The notes under the pieces are model-generated. The model had not been told where the DNA came from, ran no database searches, and saw nothing but the letters and a program-made list of their open reading frames with translations. Below are positions 47,756 through 57,642 of a stretch of DNA of 64,000 nucleotides, in pieces. The translations under genes were made by a program, and so were the position numbers. The stretch is taken from positions 672,745 to 736,744 of the forward strand of contig NZ_KB849727.1 of NCBI RefSeq assembly GCF_000368865.1. Direction: 5' to 3'. The DNA comes from Acinetobacter bouvetii DSM 14964 = CIP 107468. Its GTDB lineage: Bacteria > Pseudomonadota > Gammaproteobacteria > Pseudomonadales > Moraxellaceae. The number at the start of each line of letters is the position of its first letter. Position 1 is the stretch's first letter.

Positions 47756-48211
47756 TTACAGAATAGGCAATGCGGTAGTCTGCTTGATTTTCTGCAGCGG
47801 AATTTCAGTCTTCACATTTTGAATACTGGAAATTTTATTCAAGCGCTGAATTTGAAACTGGCGGTAGGCATCCAAATCCGCCACCATAATTCTCAGGAAA
47901 AAATCACAGTCTCCTGCCATCAGCTGGCATTCCACCACTTCATCCATAGACTGAATCGCCTCTACAAAGGCATTGACCGTTTTCTCATCCTGTCCTTTTA
48001 GCCAAATTCGGGCGAATACGGTCAGCCCTAAATTGATTTTTTGCGGATTCAGCAGCGCCACATATTTTTCGATAATGCCGTCATCTTCCAGCTGTTTGAC
48101 ACGGCGCAAACATGGCGATGGTGAAAGCCCCACTTTCTGAGCCAAATCGACATTCTGCAGCTTGCCATTGCGCTGAACCTCCCAAAGAATCCGCTTATCA
48201 ATAAGATCCAT
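47756..48211 (-). CDS. Lrp/AsnC family regulator next to azlCD
   Basis: A 151-residue Lrp-type regulator with an N-terminal helix-turn-helix (DLIDKRILWEVQRNGKLQ, then GLSPSPCLRRVKQLEDDGII) and a RAM domain (MAGDCDFFLRIMVADLDAY). It is divergent from the azlCD pair across about 150 bases. In other bacteria an Lrp-type protein (AzlB in Bacillus, Lrp with BrnFE in Corynebacterium) controls the neighbouring exporter and senses branched-chain amino acids or methionine, so that role is likely here. Confidence 0.92.
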   Translation of the reverse strand: MDLIDKRILWEVQRNGKLQNVDLAQKVGLSPSPCLRRVKQLEDDGIIEKYVALLNPQKINLGLTVFARIWLKGQDEKTVNAFVEAIQSMDEVVECQLMAGDCDFFLRIMVADLDAYRQFQIQRLNKISSIQNVKTEIPLQKIKQTTALPIL

Positions 48212-48358
48212 CTTAAACCCCAGCAGTTCATGCTAATTTTTTATACATTTAAAGCATATTGTGCCAAAAGTAAAAGCATATAAATTAAATTCAGCGCCAA
48301 ATGCTGCAGTGAAGCTTTTACAATGTTTCTCTTTGTAATTAAAAGATTGGAAAGCCTC

Positions 48359-49105
48359 ATGTTGACCTTTCGGACTGCCGCAGATGATACCCCAACCTCA
48401 GAAAAGCTTTCAGAATTCAAACGCGGTCTGAAAACATCCATTCCCCTGCTGCTCGGCATTATTCCCTTTGCTTTGGTGCTTGGCGCGCAAGCCACTCAAA
48501 AAGGCTTATCATTTGCAGAAGTTTCATTGCTGACTGGCTTAAACTTTGCTGGCGGTTCTGAGTTTGCCATTTTGGAAGTATGGACTAATCCGCCAAACAT
48601 TATCATGCTGATTTTCATCACTTTCCTTGTGAATAGCCGGCACTTGTTAATGGGCGCAAGTCTGGCGCCCTATTTACGGCATTTGCCAAACCGCACAGCG
48701 TTTTCCGCCCTGTTTTTTATGTGCGATGAGAGCTGGGCTTTAAGTTTAGCCGACGCGCAAAAGAAACAGCACTATTTAGGCGTGCAGCGCGCATTCAGCA
48801 TGCTGTTCTACGCAGGCCTTTGTTTTGCGCTTTACCTCATGTGGATTGGCTTCACCACACTCGGCGCAATAATTGGCCCCGTGCTGGGAGATGTCAGCCG
48901 TTTCGGTTTTGATATGGCTTTTCCTGCTGTCTTTTTGGTGCTGCTGCGCGGCATGTGGAAAGGCATACGCGCTGCCCGCCCATGGCTGGTCAGCTTAGTG
49001 GCCGCAGCATTGGCTTATTTATATTTGCCTTCCGGCTGGCATGTGCCTATCGGCGCGGTTTGCGGAATTATCTCTGCTGTATTCTTAACAGGAGATGAAG
49101 CATGA
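48359..49105 (+). CDS. azlC: AzlC-family amino acid exporter, large subunit (locus 2)
   Basis: A 248-residue membrane protein with AzlC blocks: PLLLGIIPFALVLGAQATQKG, NFAGGSEFAILEVW and LVNSRHLLMGASLAP, then FMCDESWALSLADA. The ATG at 48359 follows GGAAAG and gives the usual length; the frame extends 12 codons upstream. The last four bases overlap azlD (ATGA). It is a distant paralog of the pair at 20 kb. Confidence 0.92.
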   Translation: MLTFRTAADDTPTSEKLSEFKRGLKTSIPLLLGIIPFALVLGAQATQKGLSFAEVSLLTGLNFAGGSEFAILEVWTNPPNIIMLIFITFLVNSRHLLMGASLAPYLRHLPNRTAFSALFFMCDESWALSLADAQKKQHYLGVQRAFSMLFYAGLCFALYLMWIGFTTLGAIIGPVLGDVSRFGFDMAFPAVFLVLLRGMWKGIRAARPWLVSLVAAALAYLYLPSGWHVPIGAVCGIISAVFLTGDEA

Positions 49106-49401
49106 TTCACGCATCCACAGTCATCGCGATTTTATTTATTGCCTTCACCACTTATCTGACCCGCGTCCTTGGCTATGTTTTGCTGAAGCATAAAACCTTA
49201 AGCCAAAAACAGCGCCAGATTTTGGAGGTTGTGCCCGGCTGCGTGCTGATTTCTGTGATTGCGCCTTATTTTGTAAAAGACAACCCTGCAGACCTGATCG
49301 CAATCGTTATTACCCTGCTTGTTGCATCGCGTTTTTCATTATTGCCGACCGTGGCCATCAGCATGGCATCCGCTGCATGTTTGCGGCTGGTGCTGGTTTG
49401 A
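49102..49401 (+). CDS. azlD: AzlD-family exporter, small subunit (locus 2)
   Basis: A 99-residue protein with four hydrophobic segments and the TTYLTRVLGYVLL element of AzlD in the first helix. It overlaps azlC by four bases and has GGAGATGAAGC just before its ATG. With AzlC it should export branched-chain amino acids or methionine. Confidence 0.92.
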   Translation: MIHASTVIAILFIAFTTYLTRVLGYVLLKHKTLSQKQRQILEVVPGCVLISVIAPYFVKDNPADLIAIVITLLVASRFSLLPTVAISMASAACLRLVLV

Positions 49402-49421
49402 CCCCACAGCCGCGCAAAAAA

Positions 49422-49455
49422 TAAAGCCTCCCATGTTCATCACAGAGAGGCTTTT
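49422..49455 (+). terminator. Terminator after azlCD locus 2
   Basis: AAAGCCTC pairs with GAGGCTTT around a longer loop; TTTTG follows. Confidence 0.75.
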
Positions 49456-49486
49456 GTAAATAGGATTATGCTTTCGCGCTTAACTC

Positions 49487-49786
49487 TCAATCTTTAGGCG
49501 CCATGACTTTCGCCAGCAAATTCACCAGCTCTGCATTTTGCAGCTCAACCTGCTGCAGCTTTTGCGATGTTTGATCCATCGTCTCCTGCTGCACATGCAT
49601 CTTTTTCGCTAAATCCTGCATAATTTCTAAGGTTTTCTTCAAATTCGCTTCTAAATGGACGATTTTTTCTTCCAAGTGCAAGCTTGCTTGAACTTCTGCA
49701 TTGTCATCTTGATTTTTAAACTGCAGCCATATCAGAAAGATCACTGCCATCGACAGTAAAAAAATAAATCCCCACAATAGAATCAT
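49487..49786 (-). CDS. Membrane-anchored coiled-coil protein
   Basis: A 99-residue protein. One N-terminal membrane helix (residues 2-21) is followed by a heptad-rich region (residues 34-92: LHLEEKIVHLEANLKKTLE and QQETMDQTSQKLQQVELQ). No signal-peptidase site. Its shape resembles small septal or envelope scaffolds, but no family is recognised. It is transcribed alone, downstream of epd on the same strand. Confidence 0.75.
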   Translation of the reverse strand: MILLWGFIFLLSMAVIFLIWLQFKNQDDNAEVQASLHLEEKIVHLEANLKKTLEIMQDLAKKMHVQQETMDQTSQKLQQVELQNAELVNLLAKVMAPKD

Positions 49787-49969
49787 CAGCTTTGCTCTTT
49801 TTAATCATTCATTTGTTTCATCTTACCTAATTTTTTAAAGGTTTTTTTCAGAAAAAACAGTTATTTCATTACTTTTACGATCAATGATGCAATTCCAGCG
49901 ATCAAAACAAGGCTATTTCACTTTCAGTTCGAATAATCCAGCGCCTTTAGGCGCTTTAAACTGATAGCG

Positions 49970-50992
49970 TCACGTAAAAGATTCGCAAAGATCCAGCAGG
50001 CGGTTGGCATAGCCCCACTCATTGTCATACCAGGCAAAAACTTTGGCTTGCCGCCCGACAGTCATGGTTTGACTTAAATCGACAATTAAAGAATACGGCG
50101 AATGGTTAAAATCGCTGGAGACCAGCGGTTCATCTGTCACCGACATAATTGCAGCGTAATCATGCTCAGCAGATTTCACCAAAACCTCATTCAAGCGATG
50201 CTGAGTGATGGGCGACTGTGCGATAAACGTCAGATCAATTGCCGCCACATTAATGGTAGGCACTCGAATAGAAAAACCGTCGATGCGGTCTTCCATTTTT
50301 GGCATTACACGTTTTAAAGCGCCTAAAGCAGAAGATGTAGTTGGAATGATGTTTTGCCCTGACGCACGCGCGCGGCGCAGATCCCGGTGCGCATGATCTA
50401 AAACCGACTGATCCGCGGTGACCGCATGAATTTCAGTCATCAGCGCAGACTCTATGCCAAAAGCATCATCAATAATTTTCACCAAAGGCACTAAGGCTTG
50501 AGTCGTACAGGACACACTGGAAATAATCTGATCGTGCGCTTTGACATCATGATGATTCACGCCGTACACAATAGCGGCATCCACACTGTCAAAAGGCGCC
50601 GCACCAATGATCACGCGTTTCGCCCCAGCATGAATATGCTGAGTGGCCGCTTCTCGCGAACGGAATAATCCTGTGCACTCTAAAACTACATCAACATTCA
50701 AGGCTTGCCATGGCAGTAAAACCGGCTCTGCGCTGCGCAATACCTGAACCCGCAGCGCAGCCTCGCCGGCCCGTATGCTTAGAAATTGCTTGCCATTTTC
50801 GGTTTCTATTTGCACTTCGCCCTGAAACCGGCCATGGGTTGAATCGTATTTGAATAGGTGCAATAAAGTTTCGATGTCCGCAACATCGTTAATGGCAATA
50901 ATTTCGAAATGAAATTGTTTAGGATTTTCAAACCAAGCTCTGAGAACATTGCGCCCAATTCGCCCAAATCCGTTAATTGCCACACGTTGCAT
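49970..50992 (-). CDS. epd: Erythrose-4-phosphate dehydrogenase (GAPDH family)
   Basis: A 340-residue GAPDH-fold enzyme. It has the NAD start VAINGFGRIGRNVLRA, catalytic Cys162 in SVSCTTQ, and the Epd-like blocks DLRRARASGQNIIP and FNHSPYSLIVD, which separate it from GapA. Epd oxidises erythrose-4-phosphate to 4-phosphoerythronate for pyridoxal phosphate synthesis. The residue after SCTT is Gln where family members usually have Asn. Of two adjacent ATGs the second (50992) has better spacing to AAGGA. It stands alone. Confidence 0.88.
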   Translation of the reverse strand: MQRVAINGFGRIGRNVLRAWFENPKQFHFEIIAINDVADIETLLHLFKYDSTHGRFQGEVQIETENGKQFLSIRAGEAALRVQVLRSAEPVLLPWQALNVDVVLECTGLFRSREAATQHIHAGAKRVIIGAAPFDSVDAAIVYGVNHHDVKAHDQIISSVSCTTQALVPLVKIIDDAFGIESALMTEIHAVTADQSVLDHAHRDLRRARASGQNIIPTTSSALGALKRVMPKMEDRIDGFSIRVPTINVAAIDLTFIAQSPITQHRLNEVLVKSAEHDYAAIMSVTDEPLVSSDFNHSPYSLIVDLSQTMTVGRQAKVFAWYDNEWGYANRLLDLCESFT

Positions 50993-51136
50993 CATTATTC
51001 CTTACAATTGAAACAAGGGTTTTCACGCTTATGTTATCGGATTTCTTAGCTTTTACGGAGAATATTTGTCAAAATTAGCGAGAAATATTTACATTAAAAA
51101 TAAATGCCATATATCCAATACTTTGTGAAAAATAAA

Positions 51137-51940
51137 ATGAATCCATTTAAGCAAATTTCGAAATTATGTTTATGTCTTTTCGCCTTCTATAGTGCTGAAC
51201 TATTAGCCACACCGCTTTATTCCTCTTGTGCGCCAGAACAGACAGCTAAACTGATTCAAGAGCTAAAACTACTTACAAGCAAGACATTGAAATCTGATGA
51301 ACTGCAAGAGCGTTCAGATTGTATTTATTTCGATGCCAACACCTTGCTTATTGCAACTGCTAACCTCACCCCAAATAAAGAAAATATTTATCAAATTCAG
51401 CTTTACCTGCTTAATCCAAATCACAAAAAAATCTTGTTCAAATATATACATCCACAAATGATTTCTGAGGGAAATGGCAGATTTTCATCGATTAAATTTG
51501 ATCGTGTTCCCTACTCTAGTTTACCAAATGAAAATGTGGTTGGACTCAATACCCATCATTTGAACAATGGCTACTTTAGCTATGACTTGGATAAATTCAA
51601 TTTATTTCGCGTTCAATCCAATCCAAATTCTCAAAAATACAATATTCAATGGGTGCTTAGAGATATCCAGACCAATATCCAAACCAATTGGCGTCCTGCA
51701 TATGGCTGTGAAAATGGAACAAATGACGATATTAAAAGTATTTTCATTCTCCAAAATAGTCAAAGCCATCAACTGCAAGATATTCTTTTAAAACAAATTA
51801 AGAAATCAGAAGATACTGATGAAAAATGTAAAGCGATGCACTCCAAGAAAGCTGAACAACAACTTTTAAAATTTAATGGGGAATATTATCAAATCAATAA
51901 AAAGCAACTGTTAACATCGGAAGATATCAGAGATGAATAA
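51137..51940 (+). CDS. Secreted protein of unknown function
   Basis: A 267-residue protein with a signal peptide (FKQISKLCLCLFAFYSAELLATP). The mature protein has a repeated-sheet look (IYQIQLYLLNPNHKKILFKY, then GYFSYDLDKFNLFRV) and a Cys pair late on (YGCENGTND and DEKCKAM). It ends with a segment (FNGEYYQINKKQLL) resembling the end of the next gene's product. No family recognised with confidence. The frame begins at 51104, but the signal peptide argues for the ATG at 51137; neither has a Shine-Dalgarno. Confidence 0.75.
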   Translation: MNPFKQISKLCLCLFAFYSAELLATPLYSSCAPEQTAKLIQELKLLTSKTLKSDELQERSDCIYFDANTLLIATANLTPNKENIYQIQLYLLNPNHKKILFKYIHPQMISEGNGRFSSIKFDRVPYSSLPNENVVGLNTHHLNNGYFSYDLDKFNLFRVQSNPNSQKYNIQWVLRDIQTNIQTNWRPAYGCENGTNDDIKSIFILQNSQSHQLQDILLKQIKKSEDTDEKCKAMHSKKAEQQLLKFNGEYYQINKKQLLTSEDIRDE

Positions 51941-51949
51941 ATCAAATTT

Positions 51950-52486
51950 ATGAAAAAAATCTATTTAAAGTCTTCCCCTTGGGTCTCCCTTTATTTTCTT
52001 AAAACGCTAGCGCCGCTCCCATACCTGAGCCTAAATGCAAATCAAAAACTGCCCGCCATTAGTAACTCTATACAGTTAAAAGAAGACGTTTCGGATTATT
52101 ATTTAAAATTGTTTTCCATTGATGTTCATCTTTATAAAATTATGAAAAGCTATAAAGAATCGTTCAGCACAGCTTCCGAAGCCTCACACTTTGAAATATC
52201 CGGTTTGATATCACCCCTTTTCACTTTCACATCAACGAAAACTGGCAGGTCTTCGATATCAACATGGACATTATCCAAAAGACATGTGATACATTTAAAC
52301 CCACATATCACAAATGGCTTACAAGATATAATATTAACGGAATACAAACCTCGACTGATTTTTGATGATCTAAATCAGGACAACATTAAACCTAAAGCAA
52401 AAATTTCAAAAGAGACACACGCCTTCAAGGCTAATACTCAACAATATCAAGTTGATGCAAAAAAGCTTTTCATGCTACATGAATAA
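51950..52486 (+). pseudogene. Probable frameshifted paralog of the preceding secreted protein
   Basis: A 178-codon frame is open throughout, but its middle (about 52190-52330) looks non-coding (Ser/Thr-rich), while another frame there reads much more like protein (RFDITPFHFHINENWQVFD, then FKPTYHKWLTRYNING). The parts before and after fit the main frame: LQDIILTEYK and QYQVDAKKLFML match LQDILLKQIK and YYQINKKQLL of the upstream protein. Two compensating frameshifts in a decayed tandem paralog explain this best. It starts nine bases after its neighbour. A real divergent gene remains possible. Confidence 0.5.
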
Positions 52487-52786
52487 AATACCGAGCTGAA
52501 AAATAAAATAACAATGACCATGCATACTCAAATTTAAGGGGCAAAATTACATTTTCCATAAATCACAATTTTTGCAGTTTGATGGCTTTTGAATCTTTTA
52601 GATTAACCAGTGCAACGAATTATAAAAAATAATAATTCACCTTAAAATCATTGGTGCATACAGCATTTTCCGTTATAATTTGTCGTTTTAAAATTTTAAG
52701 CCAGCATATCAAGTCAGCTTGAATCAATAAGTAAGACTCGCTTGTTATGCTATCCGCCAAATACAAAATTGAGGAGTGACTTGGTT
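52487..52786. other. Intergenic region upstream of alaS
   Basis: About 300 bases without a gene. They presumably carry the alaS promoter; GAGGAG at 52771-52776 is its ribosome site. Confidence 0.45.
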
Positions 52787-55480
52787 GTGAGTACTCGTTT
52801 TATGACAACTGCTGAAATACGTGAAGCATTTTTGCGCTACTTTGAATCGCAAGGACATACACGTGTCGCGTCAAGTTCACTTGTACCTGCCAATGACCCT
52901 ACTCTGCTATTCACTAACGCAGGGATGAACCAATTCAAAGACTGTTTCCTCGGTCTTGAAAAACGTGACTATGTCCGTGCAACAACATCACAAAAATGTG
53001 TACGTGCAGGCGGCAAACACAACGACTTAGACAACGTCGGTTATACCGCACGTCACCATACATTCTTTGAAATGCTGGGCAACTTCTCATTTGGCGATTA
53101 TTTCAAACATGATGCCATCCGTTTTGCTTGGGACTTTTTAACAGGCGAAGAATGGTTAGCGCTGCCTAAAGATAAATTGTATGCCACTGTTTATCACACC
53201 GATGACGAAGCATTTGATATCTGGAACAAAGAAATTGGTCTAGATGCAAGCCGCATTATCCGCATTGGCGACAACAAAGGCGGCCAATACGCATCAGACA
53301 ACTTCTGGGCAATGGGCGATACAGGCCCTTGCGGTCCATGTTCTGAAATCTTCTTTGACCATGGCGACCACATTTGGGGCGGCTTACCGGGCACGCCTGA
53401 AGAAGACGGCGACCGTTTCATTGAAATCTGGAACAACGTATTCATGCAGTTCAACCGCACTGCAGATGGCGTGTTGCATAATCTTCCTGCACCTTCTGTC
53501 GATACAGGCATGGGCTTGGAACGTATTTCTGCAGTTTTGCAGCACGTCAACTCGAACTACGAAATTGATTTATTCCAGCACTTGCTCAAATCAGCGGCTG
53601 AAATTATCGGTGTAGATACGGCTGAAGCTGAAGCAGCGGCCAAAGAATCAGGCAAACCTGTTGAATACCCAGCTTCACTGAAAGTGGTTGCGGATCATGC
53701 GCGTTCTTGCTGCTTCCTGATTGCAGATGGCGTGAACCCTTCTAATGAAGGCCGTGGCTATGTATTGCGCCGAATTATCCGCCGCGCAGTGCGTCACGGC
53801 AACAAACTTGGCGCAACAGGTGCATTCTTCTACAAAATGCTGCAGCCGCTGATTGACGTAATGGGTCAGGCTTATCCTGAACTTGAAGCGCAAAAAGCTC
53901 GTATCGAAGCGCAATTGCTGAAAGAAGAAGAACAGTTTGCAAAAACACTTGAGCAAGGCTTGAAATTGCTTGAAGGCGAATTGGCAAATCTTAAAGGTTC
54001 TGTCATTCCAGGTGAAGTCGTATTTAAACTTTACGACACGTATGGCTTCCCTGCTGACTTAACGGCTGATATTGCACGTGAACGTGATTTAACCATCGAC
54101 GAAGCTGGCTTTGACGTTGAAATGGCAGCACAGCGTCAACGTGCTCGTGATGCCGGCAAGTTTGCAATTGATTACAACTCAATTGTAAAAGTTGAAGGCG
54201 AAACTCAATTTGATGGCTATGATGCAACGCAAGGTCAAGGTCAAATCATTGCAATCTATAAAGATGGCGAGCCAGTTGATGAAGTCGTTGAAGGCGATGA
54301 AGCGTTCATCGTATTGAACCAGACCCCTTTCTATGCGGAAAGCGGCGGTCAAATCGGCGATACAGGAATCTTCAAAAACGATACCGGTATTTTCGAAGTT
54401 CAAGATACCAAAAAATCTGGGGGCGCATTTGTCCACCAAGGTATCGTGACCATGGGCAGCTTAAAAGCCGCTCAAAATGTTGAAGCGATTGTCAAAGCTG
54501 ATCTTCGTGACGCAACTGCACGCAACCACTCTGCAACGCATTTACTGCACGCTGCTTTACGTCAAGTTCTTGGCGAGCATGTGCAGCAAAAAGGTTCATT
54601 GGTTGCCTCAGAAGTTTTACGTTTCGACTTTGCCAATGACCAGCCTGTTTCATTTGAGCAATTGCAAGAAATTGAACGTATTGTCAATGCTGAAGTGATT
54701 GCCAATACTGCTGTTTCGACTGAACTTTTAAACATTGAAGCGGCCAAAGAGAAAGGCGCAATGATGTTGTTCGGCGAAAAGTATGGCGATGAAGTCCGTG
54801 TGCTTGCGATGGGTACGACAAAGGATGAGAAAAACTTCTCAATCGAACTTTGTGGTGGTATCCATGTGAAACGTACGGGTGATATTGGTTTATTCAAAAT
54901 CACTTCTGAAGGCGGTGTGGCTGCCGGCGTCCGCCGTATCGAAGCGGTAACAGGCACGAAAGCGCTAGAAGCGGTTCAAAAAGTTGATGCGGATATCGTC
55001 CACATCAATGATTTGCTCAAAGCTCAAAAAGACCAAACTGTTGAGAAAGTTGAAGCTACTGTTGAAACAGCACATCAATTGCAAAAGCAAATTGAGCAGT
55101 TGAATCAAAAACTGGCGAACTTCCAAGCGTCTGAACTGATGAATCAAGTTCAGGAAATTGCTGGCCGCCAAACACTGATTGCCGCAGTTCAAGGACAAGA
55201 TGCGAAATCACTTCGCCATCTGCATGACAGTGTTAAATCTAAATTAGACCATGCTGTGATTGTACTGGCAGGTGCTGAGGGCGACAAAGTCAGCCTGATC
55301 GCTTCTGTTGCGAAAGACTTCACTTCAGCAGTAAAAGCGGGCGACATTATCAAGCATTTAGCCACTGAGTTGGGCGGCAAAGGCGGCGGTAAACCTGATC
55401 TCGCTCAAGGCGGCGCGCCACTCAATGAGAAGTTTGAATCCGTTATGGCCGATTTAACCGCTTGGCTTGCACAGAAATAA
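52787..55480 (+). CDS. alaS: Alanyl-tRNA synthetase
   Basis: An 897-residue class II synthetase: the motif 1 region [15 protein letters not shown], a catalytic domain with [15 protein letters not shown], the editing-domain zinc motif [13 protein letters not shown] with [15 protein letters not shown], and a C-terminal C-Ala region ending in [21 protein letters not shown] lies ten bases before the GTG at 52787; an ATG five codons later (52802) is the start usually given in relatives and would give 892 residues. Confidence 0.96.
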   Translation: MSTRFMTTAEIREAFLRYFESQGHTRVASSSLVPANDPTLLFTNAGMNQFKDCFLGLEKRDYVRATTSQKCVRAGGKHNDLDNVGYTARHHTFFEMLGNFSFGDYFKHDAIRFAWDFLTGEEWLALPKDKLYATVYHTDDEAFDIWNKEIGLDASRIIRIGDNKGGQYASDNFWAMGDTGPCGPCSEIFFDHGDHIWGGLPGTPEEDGDRFIEIWNNVFMQFNRTADGVLHNLPAPSVDTGMGLERISAVLQHVNSNYEIDLFQHLLKSAAEIIGVDTAEAEAAAKESGKPVEYPASLKVVADHARSCCFLIADGVNPSNEGRGYVLRRIIRRAVRHGNKLGATGAFFYKMLQPLIDVMGQAYPELEAQKARIEAQLLKEEEQFAKTLEQGLKLLEGELANLKGSVIPGEVVFKLYDTYGFPADLTADIARERDLTIDEAGFDVEMAAQRQRARDAGKFAIDYNSIVKVEGETQFDGYDATQGQGQIIAIYKDGEPVDEVVEGDEAFIVLNQTPFYAESGGQIGDTGIFKNDTGIFEVQDTKKSGGAFVHQGIVTMGSLKAAQNVEAIVKADLRDATARNHSATHLLHAALRQVLGEHVQQKGSLVASEVLRFDFANDQPVSFEQLQEIERIVNAEVIANTAVSTELLNIEAAKEKGAMMLFGEKYGDEVRVLAMGTTKDEKNFSIELCGGIHVKRTGDIGLFKITSEGGVAAGVRRIEAVTGTKALEAVQKVDADIVHINDLLKAQKDQTVEKVEATVETAHQLQKQIEQLNQKLANFQASELMNQVQEIAGRQTLIAAVQGQDAKSLRHLHDSVKSKLDHAVIVLAGAEGDKVSLIASVAKDFTSAVKAGDIIKHLATELGGKGGGKPDLAQGGAPLNEKFESVMADLTAWLAQK

Positions 55481-55839
55481 GCCGCAAGTATTTCAGGTAC
55501 AAGCTGGCCATGCTGTTGGCTTTTACCTTCCCCAGTTCAGCTTATAAGATGCCGTGTTAAGCCACGCGGTTTGGAACAGCATCGCTTAAGCGGATAAAGC
55601 AAGCGTCAGACGCTGCAAATGATATTTATGCTGAAATCACACAATGACAGCCGCTGAATAATCAAGATGGAACCTGATGACTGTTTTGTGCAGTATCAGG
55701 CGTAAAGTATCCCGATAAATTGCAATTGCAGATTGCAATTTAGGAGCTGCGTGGTATTTTGGGGCTGCTCACTGCAGTGAGCTCCAAATATGTGTAAGTG
55801 CTTTAAGTCTTTAGACTTATTTACTTGGTAAGGATAGTT
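55481..55839 (+). promoter_or_regulatory. Long leader/intergenic region of lysC with three inverted repeats
   Basis: It contains AAATTGCAAT/ATTGCAATTT (55717-55741), the 16-bp perfect palindrome GCTCACTGCAGTGAGC (55767-55782) and TAAGTCT/AGACTTA (55804-55819). GGAGCT at 55743-55748 can also pair with AGCTCC at 55780-55785, so two exclusive folds are possible. I do not see a lysine-riboswitch consensus. Confidence 0.45.
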
Positions 55840-57120
55840 ATGGCATTAATCGTTCAAAAATATGGCGGTACCTCTATGGGTACTCCCGAGCGCATTTTAA
55901 ATGTAGCTCGTCGTGTAAAGCGCTGGCATGATCATGGTCACAAAGTGGTTGTGGTAGTTTCAGCAATGAGTGGAGAAACCAACCGCTTATTGGCTTTAGC
56001 GAAAGCCATTACCGAAACCCCTGATCCTCGTGAACTAGACCAAATGGTGTCTACGGGTGAACAGGTAACGATTTCAATGTTAGCAATGGCGCTCAATTCG
56101 ATTGGTGTTGAAGCTAAGTCACTTACAGGCCGCCAAGTTGGGATTAAAACCGACAGCGCATTTACCAAAGCACGTATTGAATCGATTGATACCGATGTAA
56201 TGTCGGGGCATTTAGATGCAGGCCGTGTGATCGTGGTTGCTGGTTTCCAAGGTTTTGATGCTGAAGGAAACATCACAACTTTAGGCCGTGGCGGTTCTGA
56301 TACTTCAGGTGTTGCGCTTGCAGCAGCGCTGAAAGCAGATGAATGCCAAATTTACACAGATGTAGACGGTGTATATACCACTGACCCGCGTGTTGCGCCT
56401 AAAGCGAAAAAAGTGGATCGCATTTCTTTTGAAGAAATGCTGGAAATGGCATCTCTTGGTTCTAAAGTTCTTCAAATTCGTTCAGTTGAATTTGCAGGCA
56501 AATACCAAGTGCCTTTACGCGTATTATCAAGTTTTGATAATGACAATGATGGCGCATTCGACGAAAACTTTAAACAAAACGTCGGAACACTAATCACCAC
56601 TGAAGCGGAAGATAATATGGAACAGCCAATTATTTCAGGTATCGCGTTTAACCGTGACGAAGCAAAATTAACCATTTTAGGTGTGCCTGATGTTCCTGGT
56701 ATTGCCTCTAAAATCTTATCACCTATCGGCGCTGCAAACATTGAAGTGGATATGATTATCCAAAATGTTGAAGAAGATGGTACGACTGATTTCACCTTTA
56801 CAGTGAACCGTGGTGACTTTAAAAAAGCCAAAGCAATTTTAGAAGCGACTGCTCAAGCAATTGGCGCGCGTGAAGTTGCAGCACGTGACGACATTGTAAA
56901 AGTATCTATCGTAGGCGTAGGCATGCGCTCTCATGCAGGCGTTGCAAGTAAAATGTTTACTGCTCTTGCTGACGAAGGCATCAACATTTTAATGATCTCA
57001 ACATCTGAAATTAAAATTTCAGTCATCATTGAAGAAAATTACCTGGAACTTGCAGTGCGCGCATTGCACACAGCATTTGGTCTTGACCGTGAACACGGCG
57101 AATCAAGTGCACGTGCGTAA
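55840..57120 (+). CDS. lysC: Aspartate kinase
   Basis: A 426-residue monofunctional aspartokinase, the first step to lysine, threonine and methionine: the kinase start VQKYGGTSMGTPERI, the GRGGSDTSGVALAAAL and TDVDGVYTTDPR motifs, and two C-terminal ACT domains (ILGVPDVPGIASKIL and VGVGMRSHAGVASKMF) that bind inhibitory amino acids. AAGGAT lies seven bases before the ATG; the frame extends five codons upstream to a GTG. Confidence 0.96.
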   Translation: MALIVQKYGGTSMGTPERILNVARRVKRWHDHGHKVVVVVSAMSGETNRLLALAKAITETPDPRELDQMVSTGEQVTISMLAMALNSIGVEAKSLTGRQVGIKTDSAFTKARIESIDTDVMSGHLDAGRVIVVAGFQGFDAEGNITTLGRGGSDTSGVALAAALKADECQIYTDVDGVYTTDPRVAPKAKKVDRISFEEMLEMASLGSKVLQIRSVEFAGKYQVPLRVLSSFDNDNDGAFDENFKQNVGTLITTEAEDNMEQPIISGIAFNRDEAKLTILGVPDVPGIASKILSPIGAANIEVDMIIQNVEEDGTTDFTFTVNRGDFKKAKAILEATAQAIGAREVAARDDIVKVSIVGVGMRSHAGVASKMFTALADEGINILMISTSEIKISVIIEENYLELAVRALHTAFGLDREHGESSARA

Positions 57121-57178
57121 TAAATGTATCAACAATTGTCATTGTTAGACAGTATTTGAAAAACATTACAAATAAACT

Positions 57179-57210
57179 AGAGCCACTATAGTTTTTCTTA
57201 TAGTGGCTCT
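57179..57210 (+). terminator. Stem-loop after lysC
   Basis: AGAGCCACTATA pairs with TATAGTGGCTCT around an eight-base loop; only a weak T-rich tail follows. Confidence 0.65.
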
Positions 57211-57364
57211 GTTATATTAAGCCTGAGGATTTTTAGAAACTTTATTAGAATTAAATCTGTAACAACGATGGTTACTGTTATCTGGTGAATTTTCTTTGCT
57301 TTTTCAGGTTGTGTTTTTACATTCTAGATCAATTGCAGGTTTAGCGTTTTGCAAGGAGATAAAC

Positions 57365-57619
57365 ATGCTGATTCTGACTCGACGTGTCGGAGAAACATTG
57401 ATGATTGGGGACCAGGTCAGCGTGACTGTGCTTGGGGTTAAAGGCAATCAAGTGCGTATTGGCGTAAATGCTCCAAAAGAAGTATCCGTTCATCGTGAAG
57501 AAATTTACCAACGTATTCAACATGAACGAGCTATGCACGAGCATCTTCAACATCTCGATCAAGATTATCAGCCTTCTTTTGAAGATGATAATTTTTCACA
57601 GAACAACTTCAATCGCTAA
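57365..57619 (+). CDS. csrA: Carbon storage regulator CsrA
   Basis: An 84-residue CsrA that binds GGA motifs in mRNA leaders. The conserved [16 protein letters not shown] and [19 protein letters not shown] are present. The C-terminus (about residues 60-84, [20 protein letters not shown] end) is Asn/Asp-rich and longer than E. coli CsrA (61). The ATG is set by AAGGAGATAAAC; that GGA would let CsrA repress itself. The 3' end of the gene forms a long hairpin. lysC upstream is the usual pseudomonad/Acinetobacter neighbour. Confidence 0.96.
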   Translation: MLILTRRVGETLMIGDQVSVTVLGVKGNQVRIGVNAPKEVSVHREEIYQRIQHERAMHEHLQHLDQDYQPSFEDDNFSQNNFNR

Positions 57620-57641
57620 TATTGACGTTGTTCTGTGAAAA
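57593..57641 (+). repeat. Long hairpin spanning the csrA stop codon
   Basis: TTTTCACAGAACAAC pairs perfectly with GTTGTTCTGTGAAAA, with TCAAT/ATTGA nested inside after one mismatch. The stop codon (57617-57619) lies in the loop region. Confidence 0.7.
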
Positions 57642-57642
57642 T

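Noticed and set aside
54562..54957. 131-codon antisense frame within alaS
   Set aside because: Shadow of a conserved essential gene.
55481..55839. Lysine riboswitch upstream of lysC
   Set aside because: The conserved L-box core sequences are not visible; only unrelated inverted repeats are.
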